Assembly (NCBI RefSeq): GCF_004295585.1
Contig: NZ_AP019400.1
Location: forward strand, 3,880,001-3,944,000
Direction of reading: 5' to 3'
From: Cohnella abietis
GTDB taxonomy: Bacteria > Bacillota > Bacilli > Paenibacillales > Paenibacillaceae
Length of the DNA: 64,000 bases
In this document: positions 8,083 to 16,095 of the stretch, one piece after another
Numbering within the stretch: position 1 is the stretch's first letter
Layout of the letters: every line of letters starts with the position of its first letter
The notes under the pieces: generated by a model
Seen by the model: only the letters and a program-made list of their open reading frames with translations
The model's database searches: none
What the model was told of the DNA's origin: nothing
Made by a program: the position numbers and the translations under genes

Positions 8083-8586
8083 CTACAGTACATCGTCTAA
8101 CCATTTGCGGCTCTGGGCATTAAGCTTCGTCCTGTCTATAATTTCGCATCGTTGACCGTTAAGGTCGGTCAGAAGGATACGTTGATTATTGTGGAACTGT
8201 ACATGATCGTGCAAATTGCGCATCGTTATTCGTATCGCTCCCGCATCCGTTTCGAGTTCCCACTCCCACAAGTCACCCTTCTCCCTAATACTCTGAATGA
8301 CGATCACCTGCGGCAAAAAATAGCGTCTTTTCAGCTCCATAGTGAGCTCTTGCCGACTTTCCTCATCTAGCTGGAGCGGGTTTTCAATAACGCCGATTTC
8401 TGTGCCATCTACACCACGAACAGAAATATACTGATCGGGATATTGCAGCGGGAACGTGCGATATATTAGTAATTCTGAATACACGGTTCCTTCAATGCTT
8501 CCTTGAAGCATGCCCCCCTGGGAGCGGTAAAGCACAATCCTATCAGGCGTTAATGGCCGAAGCTCATAAAGATTCCCTTTGTCCAT
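8083..8586 (-). CDS. DUF1854 domain protein
   Basis: The 167-residue product is a soluble beta-rich protein that I recognise as DUF1854 (segments PLQYPDQYISVRGVDGTEIG and ELKRRYFLPQVI). DUF1854 proteins are repeatedly encoded next to a particular ABC exporter, in some bacteria in cyanophycin-associated loci, and their molecular role is unknown. Here the ATG shares a base with the stop of that ABC exporter gene (TAATG), so the two are tightly co-translated and probably act together. No signal peptide or membrane helix is visible. A direct enzymatic function cannot be claimed. Confidence 0.8.
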   Translation of the reverse strand: MDKGNLYELRPLTPDRIVLYRSQGGMLQGSIEGTVYSELLIYRTFPLQYPDQYISVRGVDGTEIGVIENPLQLDEESRQELTMELKRRYFLPQVIVIQSIREKGDLWEWELETDAGAIRITMRNLHDHVQFHNNQRILLTDLNGQRCEIIDRTKLNAQSRKWLDDVL

Positions 8587-10775
8587 TAAACCATACTCCC
8601 TTTCGGATGTGACTTTTCCTTCTGTGCTTCAACGAGCTGGTAGTAGAGGCCCTCAGAGCGAAGTAGCTCCTCGTGGGTGCCTACCTCGGCCACTTTCCCC
8701 CGCTCCAACACAATAAGCCGATTCGCATCCCGTAGTGTTGACAGTCGATGTGCGATAGCAATCGTAGTTCTTCCTTTGACAAGCCTAGATATCGCCTCTT
8801 GGATTTGCCGTTCCGTTTCTGTATCAACCGACGCAGTCGCTTCATCAAGGATGAGTATCCGTGGGTCATGCACAATGGCCCGCGCGATAGCTACACGCTG
8901 CTTCTCGCCACCCGATAACCGATGACCGCGCTCTCCAACACGTGTATCGTAGCCATCTGGCATACGAACGATAAAATCATGCGCATTCGCAATCTTAGCA
9001 GCGCGCATAATGTCCATTGGCGAAGCATCGGGCTTCGCATAGGCAATATTCTCAGCAATCGTACCGTCGAACAGGAATGTCTCTTGCAGCACGATCCCGA
9101 TTTGACGGCGCAGGTCTTCCTGCTTCACCTTACGCAAATCTACTCCATCCAGCTTAATACTACCTGAGGTTGGATCATAGAATCGGCAAAGTAAATTGAT
9201 AAATGTAGATTTTCCAGCACCAGAATGTCCGACTAATCCGACCATCTCACCGGCGCCAACTGACAAGCTAACTTCCTTCAACACAATTCGGTGTGATTCG
9301 TACCCATAGCTGACCTTATCGAATACGATTTCGCCGCGCACCTTACCAAGTGATTGGGCTTCCGGATCATCCGCTACATCCACCGGAGTGTCCACAATTT
9401 CAAATACCCGATCAGCTGCCGAGAAAGCCTGATTGGTCCAGTTAACCGCCTGACTAAACCACTGCAATGGACCAAGGAACATTCCGAGATAGACAATGAA
9501 GGCCATCAGAACACCCAGTGTTATGCTGCCATCAAGCACGGCACGACCGCCATAATACCAGGTTAGCAGCACGCCAGTTCCAGCAAGCAAAGCGAATATC
9601 GGGAATGCCGCAGACCACAAGCCATCCATCCGAATATTTTGCACAACTGCATCCTCACTGGCTTCCGCATAACGCTTTTTCTCCGCTGTTTCTTGACCGA
9701 ATGCTTTCACCACGCGAATACCAGAAAGAGAATCACCAACCTGCACATTCATGCGAAAGGTCGAGCGCCAATGGCGGTACCATCTCCTTCTGACCTTAGG
9801 CCAGATACGTGTGGAAAACAATATAATGAGCGGCATCGGTAAAATCGCCAACACCGTCAATTGCCAATCCATAGAAAGCATCACAAGAATAATAGCAATA
9901 AGCTTAAGCGCATTACCCCCCACCCACATTAAGCCATCCGTCAGAAATTGCCTCATCGATTCTGAATCATTGTTAACACGGCCAATAAACTGCGAGGTCT
10001 GGCGGCGATCGAAAAAAGCGAGCGACATCCCCATGAGCGCGTTATAAACAGCCGTGCGGATGCCCCCCATCATTTTGGCACCAATCCAAACACCCAAATA
10101 GCCGCGAATGATTTGTCCACCTGCAAGCACCACCTCCGTACAGGCCAAACCTGCAACGAGCCATATCAATGCGCTGCCCATATTACCTGGCTGTAGTACA
10201 TCGTCGACAATGACTTTGGTCAAATAAGGAGGGATGAGTTCAATTAAGGTCGTAACGACCAGTAAAGCCGCCGCAACCAACATTTGCTTTCTGTAAGGTT
10301 TTGCGAAATCAAGCATTCTCATTAGGACACTACTCTTGCTTCGGCAGGCTGGGCACTTGCTGTCATCGATTGGCAATAGCTTACCACAATCCGGGCATAT
10401 CCTTGGAAAATCACTTTCCTGAATATCAGGTAACGCTTCACCTTTAGACAATGCCGTAATCAGCTTCGCTGCAGTTCCAAATGCTGCTGCGTAGTTTGCT
10501 GTATAGCTTAGTAGCACGCTTCCTCCCTCAGTCGTATCTACAACGAGCATGCCACCGCCAATTGCTTCGATCGTCCTAGCACCCAGCAAGCCTGCAACCG
10601 GCAGCCTTTTCTGTTCAATACCTTCAAGATTCCATACTGATACATGCTGCGCTGTCACTATAAGCCATAACGGAATAAACTGACCGGATTCATTCAAATC
10701 CGTCTTCGCGCAATAAATGACTTCCTCATCCAATTGTGTGCGAATTGCAGATGGGAGCTGTTCAACGAGCCACAT
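8586..10775 (-). CDS. ABC exporter (fused TMD-NBD) with N-terminal extension and zinc ribbon
   Basis: The 729-residue protein is an MsbA-type half transporter with an unusual front end. Residues 1-130 form a soluble domain; residues about 125-145 hold a zinc ribbon (CPDCG...CPAC); six membrane helices follow; and the C-terminal ATPase has Walker A GHSGAGKST, Q-loop QETFLF, signature LSGGEKQRVAIARA and Walker B ILILDEAT. Six-helix half transporters work as dimers to export lipids, peptides or drugs. The ATG has a GGAGG site at 7 nt. The downstream DUF1854 gene overlaps it. The extension and ribbon set this family apart from ordinary exporters; the substrate is unknown. Confidence 0.88.
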   Translation of the reverse strand: MWLVEQLPSAIRTQLDEEVIYCAKTDLNESGQFIPLWLIVTAQHVSVWNLEGIEQKRLPVAGLLGARTIEAIGGGMLVVDTTEGGSVLLSYTANYAAAFGTAAKLITALSKGEALPDIQESDFPRICPDCGKLLPIDDSKCPACRSKSSVLMRMLDFAKPYRKQMLVAAALLVVTTLIELIPPYLTKVIVDDVLQPGNMGSALIWLVAGLACTEVVLAGGQIIRGYLGVWIGAKMMGGIRTAVYNALMGMSLAFFDRRQTSQFIGRVNNDSESMRQFLTDGLMWVGGNALKLIAIILVMLSMDWQLTVLAILPMPLIILFSTRIWPKVRRRWYRHWRSTFRMNVQVGDSLSGIRVVKAFGQETAEKKRYAEASEDAVVQNIRMDGLWSAAFPIFALLAGTGVLLTWYYGGRAVLDGSITLGVLMAFIVYLGMFLGPLQWFSQAVNWTNQAFSAADRVFEIVDTPVDVADDPEAQSLGKVRGEIVFDKVSYGYESHRIVLKEVSLSVGAGEMVGLVGHSGAGKSTFINLLCRFYDPTSGSIKLDGVDLRKVKQEDLRRQIGIVLQETFLFDGTIAENIAYAKPDASPMDIMRAAKIANAHDFIVRMPDGYDTRVGERGHRLSGGEKQRVAIARAIVHDPRILILDEATASVDTETERQIQEAISRLVKGRTTIAIAHRLSTLRDANRLIVLERGKVAEVGTHEELLRSEGLYYQLVEAQKEKSHPKGSMV

Positions 10776-10904
10776 AAAACGCCTCCTTCATCACTGTTGT
10801 CGAAATTCCCGTTTCACTGCTCACCCTCATACTTTAGCACAGCAAACAACTAGCCAAGCAAAGCGTCTTTTGCTGTCCTTGAGACTGCGAGGTTCAGGCC
10901 AATC

Positions 10905-10941
10905 GCTCACAAAAACAGACCGGAACTATGAACCCGGTCTT
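10905..10941 (-). terminator. Rho-independent terminator of fetAB
   Basis: On the minus strand AGACCGG pairs with CCGGTCT around a 10-nt loop and is followed by GTTTTTG. It lies about 140 nt beyond the fetB stop. Confidence 0.6.
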
Positions 10942-10959
10942 CTCCTTAAGCAGAGTCAA

Positions 10960-10976
10960 TAATGATATTCATTATC
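10960..10976. promoter_or_regulatory. Fur-box-like dyad
   Basis: ATAATGATATTCATTAT is a 7-3-7 perfect inverted repeat that closely resembles the Fur consensus (GATAATGATAATCATTATC). It sits upstream of a possible 34-codon ORF on the + strand and about 185 bp upstream of the leftward ABC exporter. Which gene it serves, if any, is unclear. Confidence 0.4.
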
Positions 10977-11005
10977 AGTATATGGGGTGATCTCAATAAA
11001 TAAAA

Positions 11006-11110
11006 TGGATAATTATTACGAACTTAATGGACTTTTTAGAACCTATGTTAGGATTACGCTTCGTATTAATACTTATCGCCTTTTCATTTTCCATCCTGAA
11101 GTGGTTTAAG
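11006..11110 (+). CDS. Possible 34-residue ORF downstream of a Fur-like dyad
   Basis: An ATG at 11006 has GGGGTGAT upstream at 10985-10992 (spacing about 13, rather long) and reads 34 codons to a TAA at 11108, overlapping the 3' end of fetB on the other strand. The peptide starts MDNYYELNGL and has several Arg and aromatic residues. It matches no family I know and may be noncoding or the remnant of an iron-regulated gene. Confidence 0.2.
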
Positions 11111-11845
11111 CTGTAGCTCTTTCGTAAACAGCAGCCTGTAGCTTAGAACACTCAAGAGAATACTCGTAATGGCCGCAGAACCAGTGAAGGAAAAAACAAT
11201 AAGAATTTGATAGCGCACTGCTTCTATCGGATCTGCACCTGCAACAATCATACCTGTCATCATCCCCGGCAATTGAACGAGTCCGACTGTCTTCATACCG
11301 TCGATAGTTGGGATCATGCTGAATTTAACCGACCGTTTTCTGACCTCCTGCAATGCCTGTGCTGCCGTAGCTCCAAGCGTGAGCAACGCTTCAATCTCTC
11401 CCCTCGATGCCTGAGCCTCCCGCTTCATTTGATTCACGAACAAGCTTGCAACTACCATGGCATTCCCGATCGTCATCCCGCTAAGAGGAATGATGTACTG
11501 GGGAGTCGATTCAATAATATTCAGACTTAGCAGCAACCCCATCATAAGAAGTTCCGTAGTTGTAAGCGCTAGAGCGATCCGCCAAGTGATCCCGCGCATA
11601 CCTGCCCCGCGCTTTGCTGCATTCCAGGATGCTACTGTAATCATCAGCGTAACAATCAATAGTAAATACATGACATTATCTGCTCGAAAAATATATTGAA
11701 GCGCATACCCGATAGCCAGTAACTGCACAGCCGAGCGTATGGTACCGACAGCAATCTCTTTTTCCAAACCGAGCTTCTGCCAGACCGAAACAAGCATAGT
11801 CGCCAAGACGAATAATAGTGTAAAGCTAAGTGCAACTAATGTCAT
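11084..11845 (-). CDS. fetB: FetB/YbbM-type ABC permease (UPF0014)
   Basis: The 253-residue integral membrane protein belongs to the UPF0014 family that includes E. coli FetB, proposed to export iron together with FetA. It has about seven helices and the typical family segments TIRSAVQLLAIGY, IPLSGMTIGNAM, EALLTLGATA and LVQLPGMMTGMIVAGADP. The ATG overlaps the stop of the ATPase gene (ATGA), so the pair is co-translated. In the FetAB system the transporter protects against oxidative stress linked to iron overload; that role is inferred here from family membership and from the divergent manganese catalase. Confidence 0.88.
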   Translation of the reverse strand: MTLVALSFTLLFVLATMLVSVWQKLGLEKEIAVGTIRSAVQLLAIGYALQYIFRADNVMYLLLIVTLMITVASWNAAKRGAGMRGITWRIALALTTTELLMMGLLLSLNIIESTPQYIIPLSGMTIGNAMVVASLFVNQMKREAQASRGEIEALLTLGATAAQALQEVRKRSVKFSMIPTIDGMKTVGLVQLPGMMTGMIVAGADPIEAVRYQILIVFSFTGSAAITSILLSVLSYRLLFTKELQLKPLQDGK

Positions 11846-12594
11846 AGCTTCTCCCCGCTGACCAGAAGGCGAATGAAATCTCTACCCGCCTCTGTTGTTG
11901 GTTGTCGGAAAAAATCCGTCGTCCGCTGATTCTCCAGCAACGTGCCACTAGACATAAACCAAGTTCTATCGCTTGTGCGAGCTGCCTGTTCCAAATCATG
12001 CGTAACCCAAATGATCGTTGCCCCCTCTTCCTTATGCCAACGAACCAGTAATTGCTCCACAGCTCTTGCGCTAATGCTGTCCAATGATGCCGTAACCTCA
12101 TCGAGCAGCAGCACAGAAGGACGCAACAGTAGAGAACGTATAAGGGCGATACGCTGCTTTTCTCCTCCAGATAGCTCACTGGCGTTCTTATTTCTGTCCA
12201 GCCCGTCCATAGCTGCTTCCTCTAGCAGCTGTGCTGCAAGCTTCTCATCATATGTACCGCCGTGCAGACGACTGGTCGTTCGCAGATTGTCCTCCACGCT
12301 GCCCGGTAGCATAACCGCTTGTTGAGCGACATAACAGATTTGTTTTCTCCATAGCCGTGATTCCTTCTTAAGATAAGAGACTCCTTCGTAAAGCATATCG
12401 CCTTTATCAGGTGTTTCGAGCAACGCCATCGTGCGCAGCAAGGTGCTTTTACCTTGTCCCGAGGCACCAATGACCGATATCCGCTCCGGCTGCTGGATTT
12501 CCGCAGACACTTCAGCAAACAGATAAGAGGTTTCCTGATTTCCCTTGTTCCATGACTTCTTCGCCAACTGTTGAATTTCTAGTATTGCAGTCAA
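11842..12594 (-). CDS. fetA: FetA/YbbL-type ABC ATPase
   Basis: The 250-residue ATPase has Walker A GASGQGKST near residue 42, Q-loop YVAQQAVML, signature LSGGEKQRIALIRS and Walker B VLLLDEVTASLD. The pairing with a UPF0014 permease by a 4-bp overlap identifies it as the FetA-like partner rather than a generic importer ATPase. It would energise export of iron or another cation. The gene is first in a leftward two-gene operon, divergent from the manganese catalase; no clear promoter consensus was found in the 160-bp gap. Confidence 0.85.
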   Translation of the reverse strand: MTAILEIQQLAKKSWNKGNQETSYLFAEVSAEIQQPERISVIGASGQGKSTLLRTMALLETPDKGDMLYEGVSYLKKESRLWRKQICYVAQQAVMLPGSVEDNLRTTSRLHGGTYDEKLAAQLLEEAAMDGLDRNKNASELSGGEKQRIALIRSLLLRPSVLLLDEVTASLDSISARAVEQLLVRWHKEEGATIIWVTHDLEQAARTSDRTWFMSSGTLLENQRTTDFFRQPTTEAGRDFIRLLVSGEKL

Positions 12595-12757
12595 TGCCTA
12601 GCACCCCCTCTCGATTCTACTACGCCAAGCATAGCTCTTGAATAACCAAGAATAATATTTCTTCTTCTTGGGATCATAATCCTGTTGTTTAAAAAACCTT
12701 CCATTCCCAGACTGTTTGATAAAATCGATCGTAGAAACTCTAAAGGAGTGGACCCTA

Positions 12758-13612
12758 TTGTATTACTATAAGGAAGAGTTAATCAATATTATTGAGCCAG
12801 ACAAGCCCGATCCTGGTGCGGCAAAGGTGTTGCAGGAAGCACTTGGAGGACAATTCGGCGAGATGCGGACGATGATGCAGTATTCTTTTCAAAGCGCCAA
12901 TTTCAGAGGCAAAGAGAAACAATTTCGCGATCTTATTCGGGGGGTGTTCCTAGAAGAAATCGCTCACGTTGAGCTAGTACAGAATACGATCAATCAGCTC
13001 TTAAACGAGTCTGGCTTATCCTCTCCTGGAAACGCTGGTGCGAACGAGGCTCCGATCGACGAAACTGTAAAGCTTGCCAATCCTCACCATTACATCATGG
13101 GAGCTAAAAGTTCCTTGCCCCTAGATGCTGGCGGCAATCCGTGGAATGGCTCTTGGGTATACAGCCACGGAAATTTGATTGCGGATTTGCTTAATAACGT
13201 CGTCCTTGAATCGACAGGTGTGCTGCAGAAAACAAGAATATACGAGATGAGCTCGAACAAAACATTGCGAGAAACGCTCGGATTTCTCATCGTCAGGGAC
13301 AACGCGCATCAGAATGCGTTTGCCAAAGCGCTTGAAACATTGGGTGTAGATTGGGGCAAGTTGTTCCCTGTGCCGAACTACGATATTAACAAATATCCCG
13401 AGTGCCGTAAGTACATCGATAAGGGCTATCACAATGTTCAATTTAATTTCCGCTTGGATGAAACTCGAATAGCTGAAATCTTCCAAGGCGAGAGCCCTAG
13501 CCGGAATCACGGTTCTCTCTCTGTCACACCTCCCCCTCAAGGCTTTCCTGTACCGCAGCTTCCTGACATGCCAAATGAGCACAGCCCAGGATTAGTTGAC
13601 ATGCTTAGGTAA
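12758..13612 (+). CDS. Manganese catalase family protein (YdbD-like)
   Basis: The product (about 284 residues) is a ferritin-fold dimanganese catalase, which breaks down hydrogen peroxide. Metal-ligand helices are visible as GGQFGEMRTMMQYSFQ, EEIAHVELVQ, VVLESTGVLQ and DNAHQNAF, which provide the expected Glu/Glu-His/Glu/His pattern. Start choice: the TTG at 12758 has AAAGGAG 9 nt upstream and aligns with family N-termini (YYYKEELIN...); the open frame continues 14 codons upstream without support. The C-terminal 40 residues are Pro-rich and poorly conserved. The gene stands alone, divergent from fetAB, and ends at a strong terminator. Confidence 0.88.
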   Translation: MYYYKEELINIIEPDKPDPGAAKVLQEALGGQFGEMRTMMQYSFQSANFRGKEKQFRDLIRGVFLEEIAHVELVQNTINQLLNESGLSSPGNAGANEAPIDETVKLANPHHYIMGAKSSLPLDAGGNPWNGSWVYSHGNLIADLLNNVVLESTGVLQKTRIYEMSSNKTLRETLGFLIVRDNAHQNAFAKALETLGVDWGKLFPVPNYDINKYPECRKYIDKGYHNVQFNFRLDETRIAEIFQGESPSRNHGSLSVTPPPQGFPVPQLPDMPNEHSPGLVDMLR

Positions 13613-13627
13613 TAAAATATAGTTACG

Positions 13628-13662
13628 AAAAACTCCCAGTCCTTCGTTGGATGGGAGTTTTT
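13628..13662 (+). terminator. Rho-independent terminator of the manganese catalase gene
   Basis: An 11-bp stem, AAAAACTCCCA/TGGGAGTTTTT, is followed by TTG-rich sequence. The A-rich 5' side lets it act for the converging serine hydrolase gene as well. Confidence 0.85.
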
Positions 13663-13691
13663 GTCTTCATAAAATATGCTTGGTTACTCTC

Positions 13692-14609
13692 CTAATGCAA
13701 TATGCTTCTAATAATCTGCAATGGTTTAAGCGTATCACCATATGTATCGCTAGTTACTGTGATTATTATTCCTTTGGATGGTGCCACACATATATACTGC
13801 CCACCCATCCCCATAGCGAAGTAAAATAATTCAGAATTTGAAGTTTCCGAAATCCACCAATGCCGACCGTAATGACCAAAATGGTAGTATCTCGTGTATT
13901 CAGGCTCAGTTGAGAAAGCGATCCATTCCTCGCTTATCAGCTGCTTGTTACCCCATCTCCCTTTTTGGAGATACAATTCACCGAATTTGTGCATGTCCTG
14001 AACAGTGAGATGCAGTCCAAACCCGCCGATATTAATTCCTTGTGGGTCTTCGTGCCATATATAGTCGCTAAATTTCAGTTGAGAAAACAAATGCTGATCG
14101 GCAAATTCTCTCGCACTTTTGTTCGTTGTTTTTTGCAAAATGGCTGATAGCAGGTGGCTGCAACCAGAATTATAATTCATAGTTTCGCCGGGAGTGCTTA
14201 TGAGTGGTCTATCCAGCGCATACTTGACCCAGTTAGAGCTATGGATCATTTCTGGCCAACCTCCCCACTCTCCCATCTCGGGCCAATCGAATCCAGCACT
14301 CATTGTAAGCAGATGGTCTATAGTAATTAGCTGCTTTCTGTGGTCGGGATCATTTTTGAGTGAAGGGAAAAATTCAACAATCGGGGTCGAAAGGCTGGGA
14401 ATCACCCCCTGGTCATGTGCTATACCAATGAGGCTGGAAGTAATACTTTTTGTGCATGAGTTGATTTTGTGCTGTTTCTTTTCTGATTTCCCATTTTTAA
14501 AATACTGAAATAAAAGTGCATCATCTTTGCTTATTAAACAGCTATGGATTTTCTCCTTTTTTATTACGTCAGATAAATGCTCTATTTTCTCGTTCCATTT
14601 GATGTGCAA
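13692..14609 (-). CDS. Serine hydrolase, beta-lactamase (class C/DD-peptidase) family
   Basis: The product (about 305 residues) has the penicillin-binding fold signature of COG1680 serine hydrolases: SCTKS supplies the SxxK nucleophile, LTMSAGFDWPEM follows it, MNYNSG provides the second-motif Tyr, and GMGGQYI stands where the KTG/HxG motif usually is. There is no signal peptide, so it is probably a cytoplasmic esterase or amidase rather than a secreted beta-lactamase. I chose the TTG at 14607-14609 because AGAGGTGA lies just upstream; the ATG 17 codons earlier (14660) lacks a ribosome site. It is monocistronic and converges with the catalase gene. Confidence 0.8.
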   Translation of the reverse strand: MHIKWNEKIEHLSDVIKKEKIHSCLISKDDALLFQYFKNGKSEKKQHKINSCTKSITSSLIGIAHDQGVIPSLSTPIVEFFPSLKNDPDHRKQLITIDHLLTMSAGFDWPEMGEWGGWPEMIHSSNWVKYALDRPLISTPGETMNYNSGCSHLLSAILQKTTNKSAREFADQHLFSQLKFSDYIWHEDPQGINIGGFGLHLTVQDMHKFGELYLQKGRWGNKQLISEEWIAFSTEPEYTRYYHFGHYGRHWWISETSNSELFYFAMGMGGQYICVAPSKGIIITVTSDTYGDTLKPLQIIRSILH

Positions 14610-14780
14610 ATGTTCACCTCTTTTTTCTGAGCGTGTACTCTTAAACCTAATTATAACCATTTCGAGGAACTAATGGGTTAGTAATATGAGTGGGAAGTAA
14701 AAATGTTGTACATGCCTACACTTATAGATTCGTTCTGAATATGTTATCAATAACAAATAGCAGAAGGAGGTAATTCATGA

Positions 14781-15218
14781 ATGAGTACATTCTTAGATGC
14801 TCGAACTTCACAAAACGCCTCAGCTTACGCTTCGATATTGATTCCTTTTCCGGCTGTAGATACATCCGTATTGATAGGTGTTATCGGACTTCAGGTAATC
14901 AACCCAACTGGTGTAATAAGAACCCAGTTTAGTGGAATTATAGGCTTAGCCTTTCCCATTCCTGGAAGTGGACCTACGGATATTGAGATTAGCGTTGTTC
15001 GTGGATCTGCTTCGACAGATTTGGAAGTGTTTGCATTGAAACGTACATTTAACGTGGGTGACACGGGTATTCAGGTTCTTAATTTTTCGGGAGCTGATTA
15101 CAATGTACCGCCCCCCGTTTCGCAACAATTGGTCTATTCTATGTTCGTGTCCTCTTCAACCCTTATTCCAATCCGTAACGGACCTGAAAGCTTTCTCGGT
15201 GCAGTATACTGTGACTAA
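14781..15218 (+). CDS. Orphan beta-rich protein of 145 residues, unknown function
   Basis: The ATG at 14781 has GGAGG 10 nt upstream and the frame ends before a perfect stem-loop. The product is neutral, rich in Val, Ile, Ser, Gly and Thr and poor in Lys, with alternating hydrophobic residues that suggest a beta-sandwich. It has no signal peptide, membrane helix or obvious catalytic motif, and one Cys near the C-terminus (AVYCD). Small proteins of this composition in spore formers are often surface or coat components, but this is inference. A second ATG at 14777, closer to the ribosome site but in another frame, opens a 51-codon frame that I take as a shadow. Confidence 0.65.
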   Translation: MSTFLDARTSQNASAYASILIPFPAVDTSVLIGVIGLQVINPTGVIRTQFSGIIGLAFPIPGSGPTDIEISVVRGSASTDLEVFALKRTFNVGDTGIQVLNFSGADYNVPPPVSQQLVYSMFVSSSTLIPIRNGPESFLGAVYCD

Positions 15219-15248
15219 AATAAATGCATCGAGCCATAAATACAATAA

Positions 15249-15279
15249 GACCAATTCTAAAAAGATGTTAGAATTGGTC
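15249..15279 (+). terminator. Stem-loop terminator
   Basis: A perfect 12-bp stem, GACCAATTCTAA/TTAGAATTGGTC, with a 7-nt loop follows the 145-residue orphan gene. The downstream T-run is weak (CCCTTGTTTATT). Confidence 0.65.
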
Positions 15280-15305
15280 CCTTGTTTATTGCGTGAGAAA
15301 AGCAA

Positions 15306-15830
15306 TTATAAGTTTATCGATATAAAATTTTGAATGTCCTGAGTAAATTTTTTCGAGTTGTTAATGGAATAATAACGAGAACTATTTTCCAAATATGAAA
15401 GGCTAGTATCGTCTAGTCTTACTGAAATAAGTATGTTGCTAGGAACTTCAATCCCCGCAATTCTTATACTTATATATTGATCTGAAGCGACACGAGGAAC
15501 ACCGTTTAATGGGATATTTACATTTCTAACATACTTCTGCCCTTCTAGTAATTGCATCATACTATTCTTTTGTTCTCTATCGTCAATAAGGTACGTTCGA
15601 CCATTTTTATAAATAGTTAGATTATAATCCGAATCTGAGCTCTGAAGCTTCAATCGCGTAGGGGCCAAATACAGGACTAAGAATACGATAACTATTCCAA
15701 GACATAAAGAAATAACTAGCGTGACAGATTTCTTCTGCCTCTTCTTAATTAGGGAATAAATTATGTATGTTAGTACAACCGGTATTAAAAGAAATAGAGT
15801 TATTATCATGACACTAAAAATACTAGACAC
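15306..15830 (-). CDS. Hypothetical membrane-anchored protein (174 aa)
   Basis: The protein starts with two hydrophobic helices (about residues 5-27 and 35-55) separated by a basic loop (KKRQKKSV), followed by a roughly 115-residue soluble domain that should lie outside the membrane. The soluble part is Tyr/Asn/Ser-rich, with no motif I recognise. It has no operon partner, lying between a convergent orphan gene and a repeat-containing gap. The start at 15830 is weakly supported (AGGGGCATTTG upstream). Confidence 0.6.
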   Translation of the reverse strand: MSSIFSVMIITLFLLIPVVLTYIIYSLIKKRQKKSVTLVISLCLGIVIVFLVLYLAPTRLKLQSSDSDYNLTIYKNGRTYLIDDREQKNSMMQLLEGQKYVRNVNIPLNGVPRVASDQYISIRIAGIEVPSNILISVRLDDTSLSYLENSSRYYSINNSKKFTQDIQNFISINL

Positions 15831-15949
15831 GCAAATGCCCCTCCTTAACCAATGGGTATAACCACCTTAATTTATAACAAATGGTAATTATATTATAACA
15901 TCCCAATAATTTTTTGAAAGGGCAATCGCCTCTTCTCCCACAATCCCCT

Positions 15950-16029
15950 CACCATCGTCGCAAAATGCTACTTTAAGCTCACCTTATCCAACAAACTCCC
16001 CGCCATCGTTGCAAAATGCGACTTTAAGC
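15950..16029. repeat. Two tandem 51-bp-period repeat units
   Basis: The 29-bp core CACCATCGTCGCAAAATGC... (15950-15978) recurs as CGCCATCGTTGCAAAATGC... at 16001-16029, a spacing of 51 bp. A degenerate third unit may start near 16052. The whole gap 15831-16095 contains no supported gene. Confidence 0.6.
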
Positions 16030-16095
16030 CATCTAGCAGCAGCTCACCATCAAAGCGCCCTACCATAGTTATCAGCGCAGCCATCCCCATGCAAC

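Larger units (their letters stand above)
10776..11083. other. Intergenic region with terminator, Fur-like dyad and a possible small ORF
   Basis: The gap lies between the ABC exporter start and the end of fetB. Nothing is seen in 10800-10905. From there it holds a leftward terminator (10905-10941), an AT-rich dyad resembling a Fur box (10960-10976) and the start of a 34-codon open frame on the + strand (11006-11110). Confidence 0.5.

Noticed and set aside
14777..14929. 51-codon frame from the ATG nearest the GGAGG site
   Set aside because: It overlaps the 145-codon frame, has low-complexity content and no homology that I can recognise.
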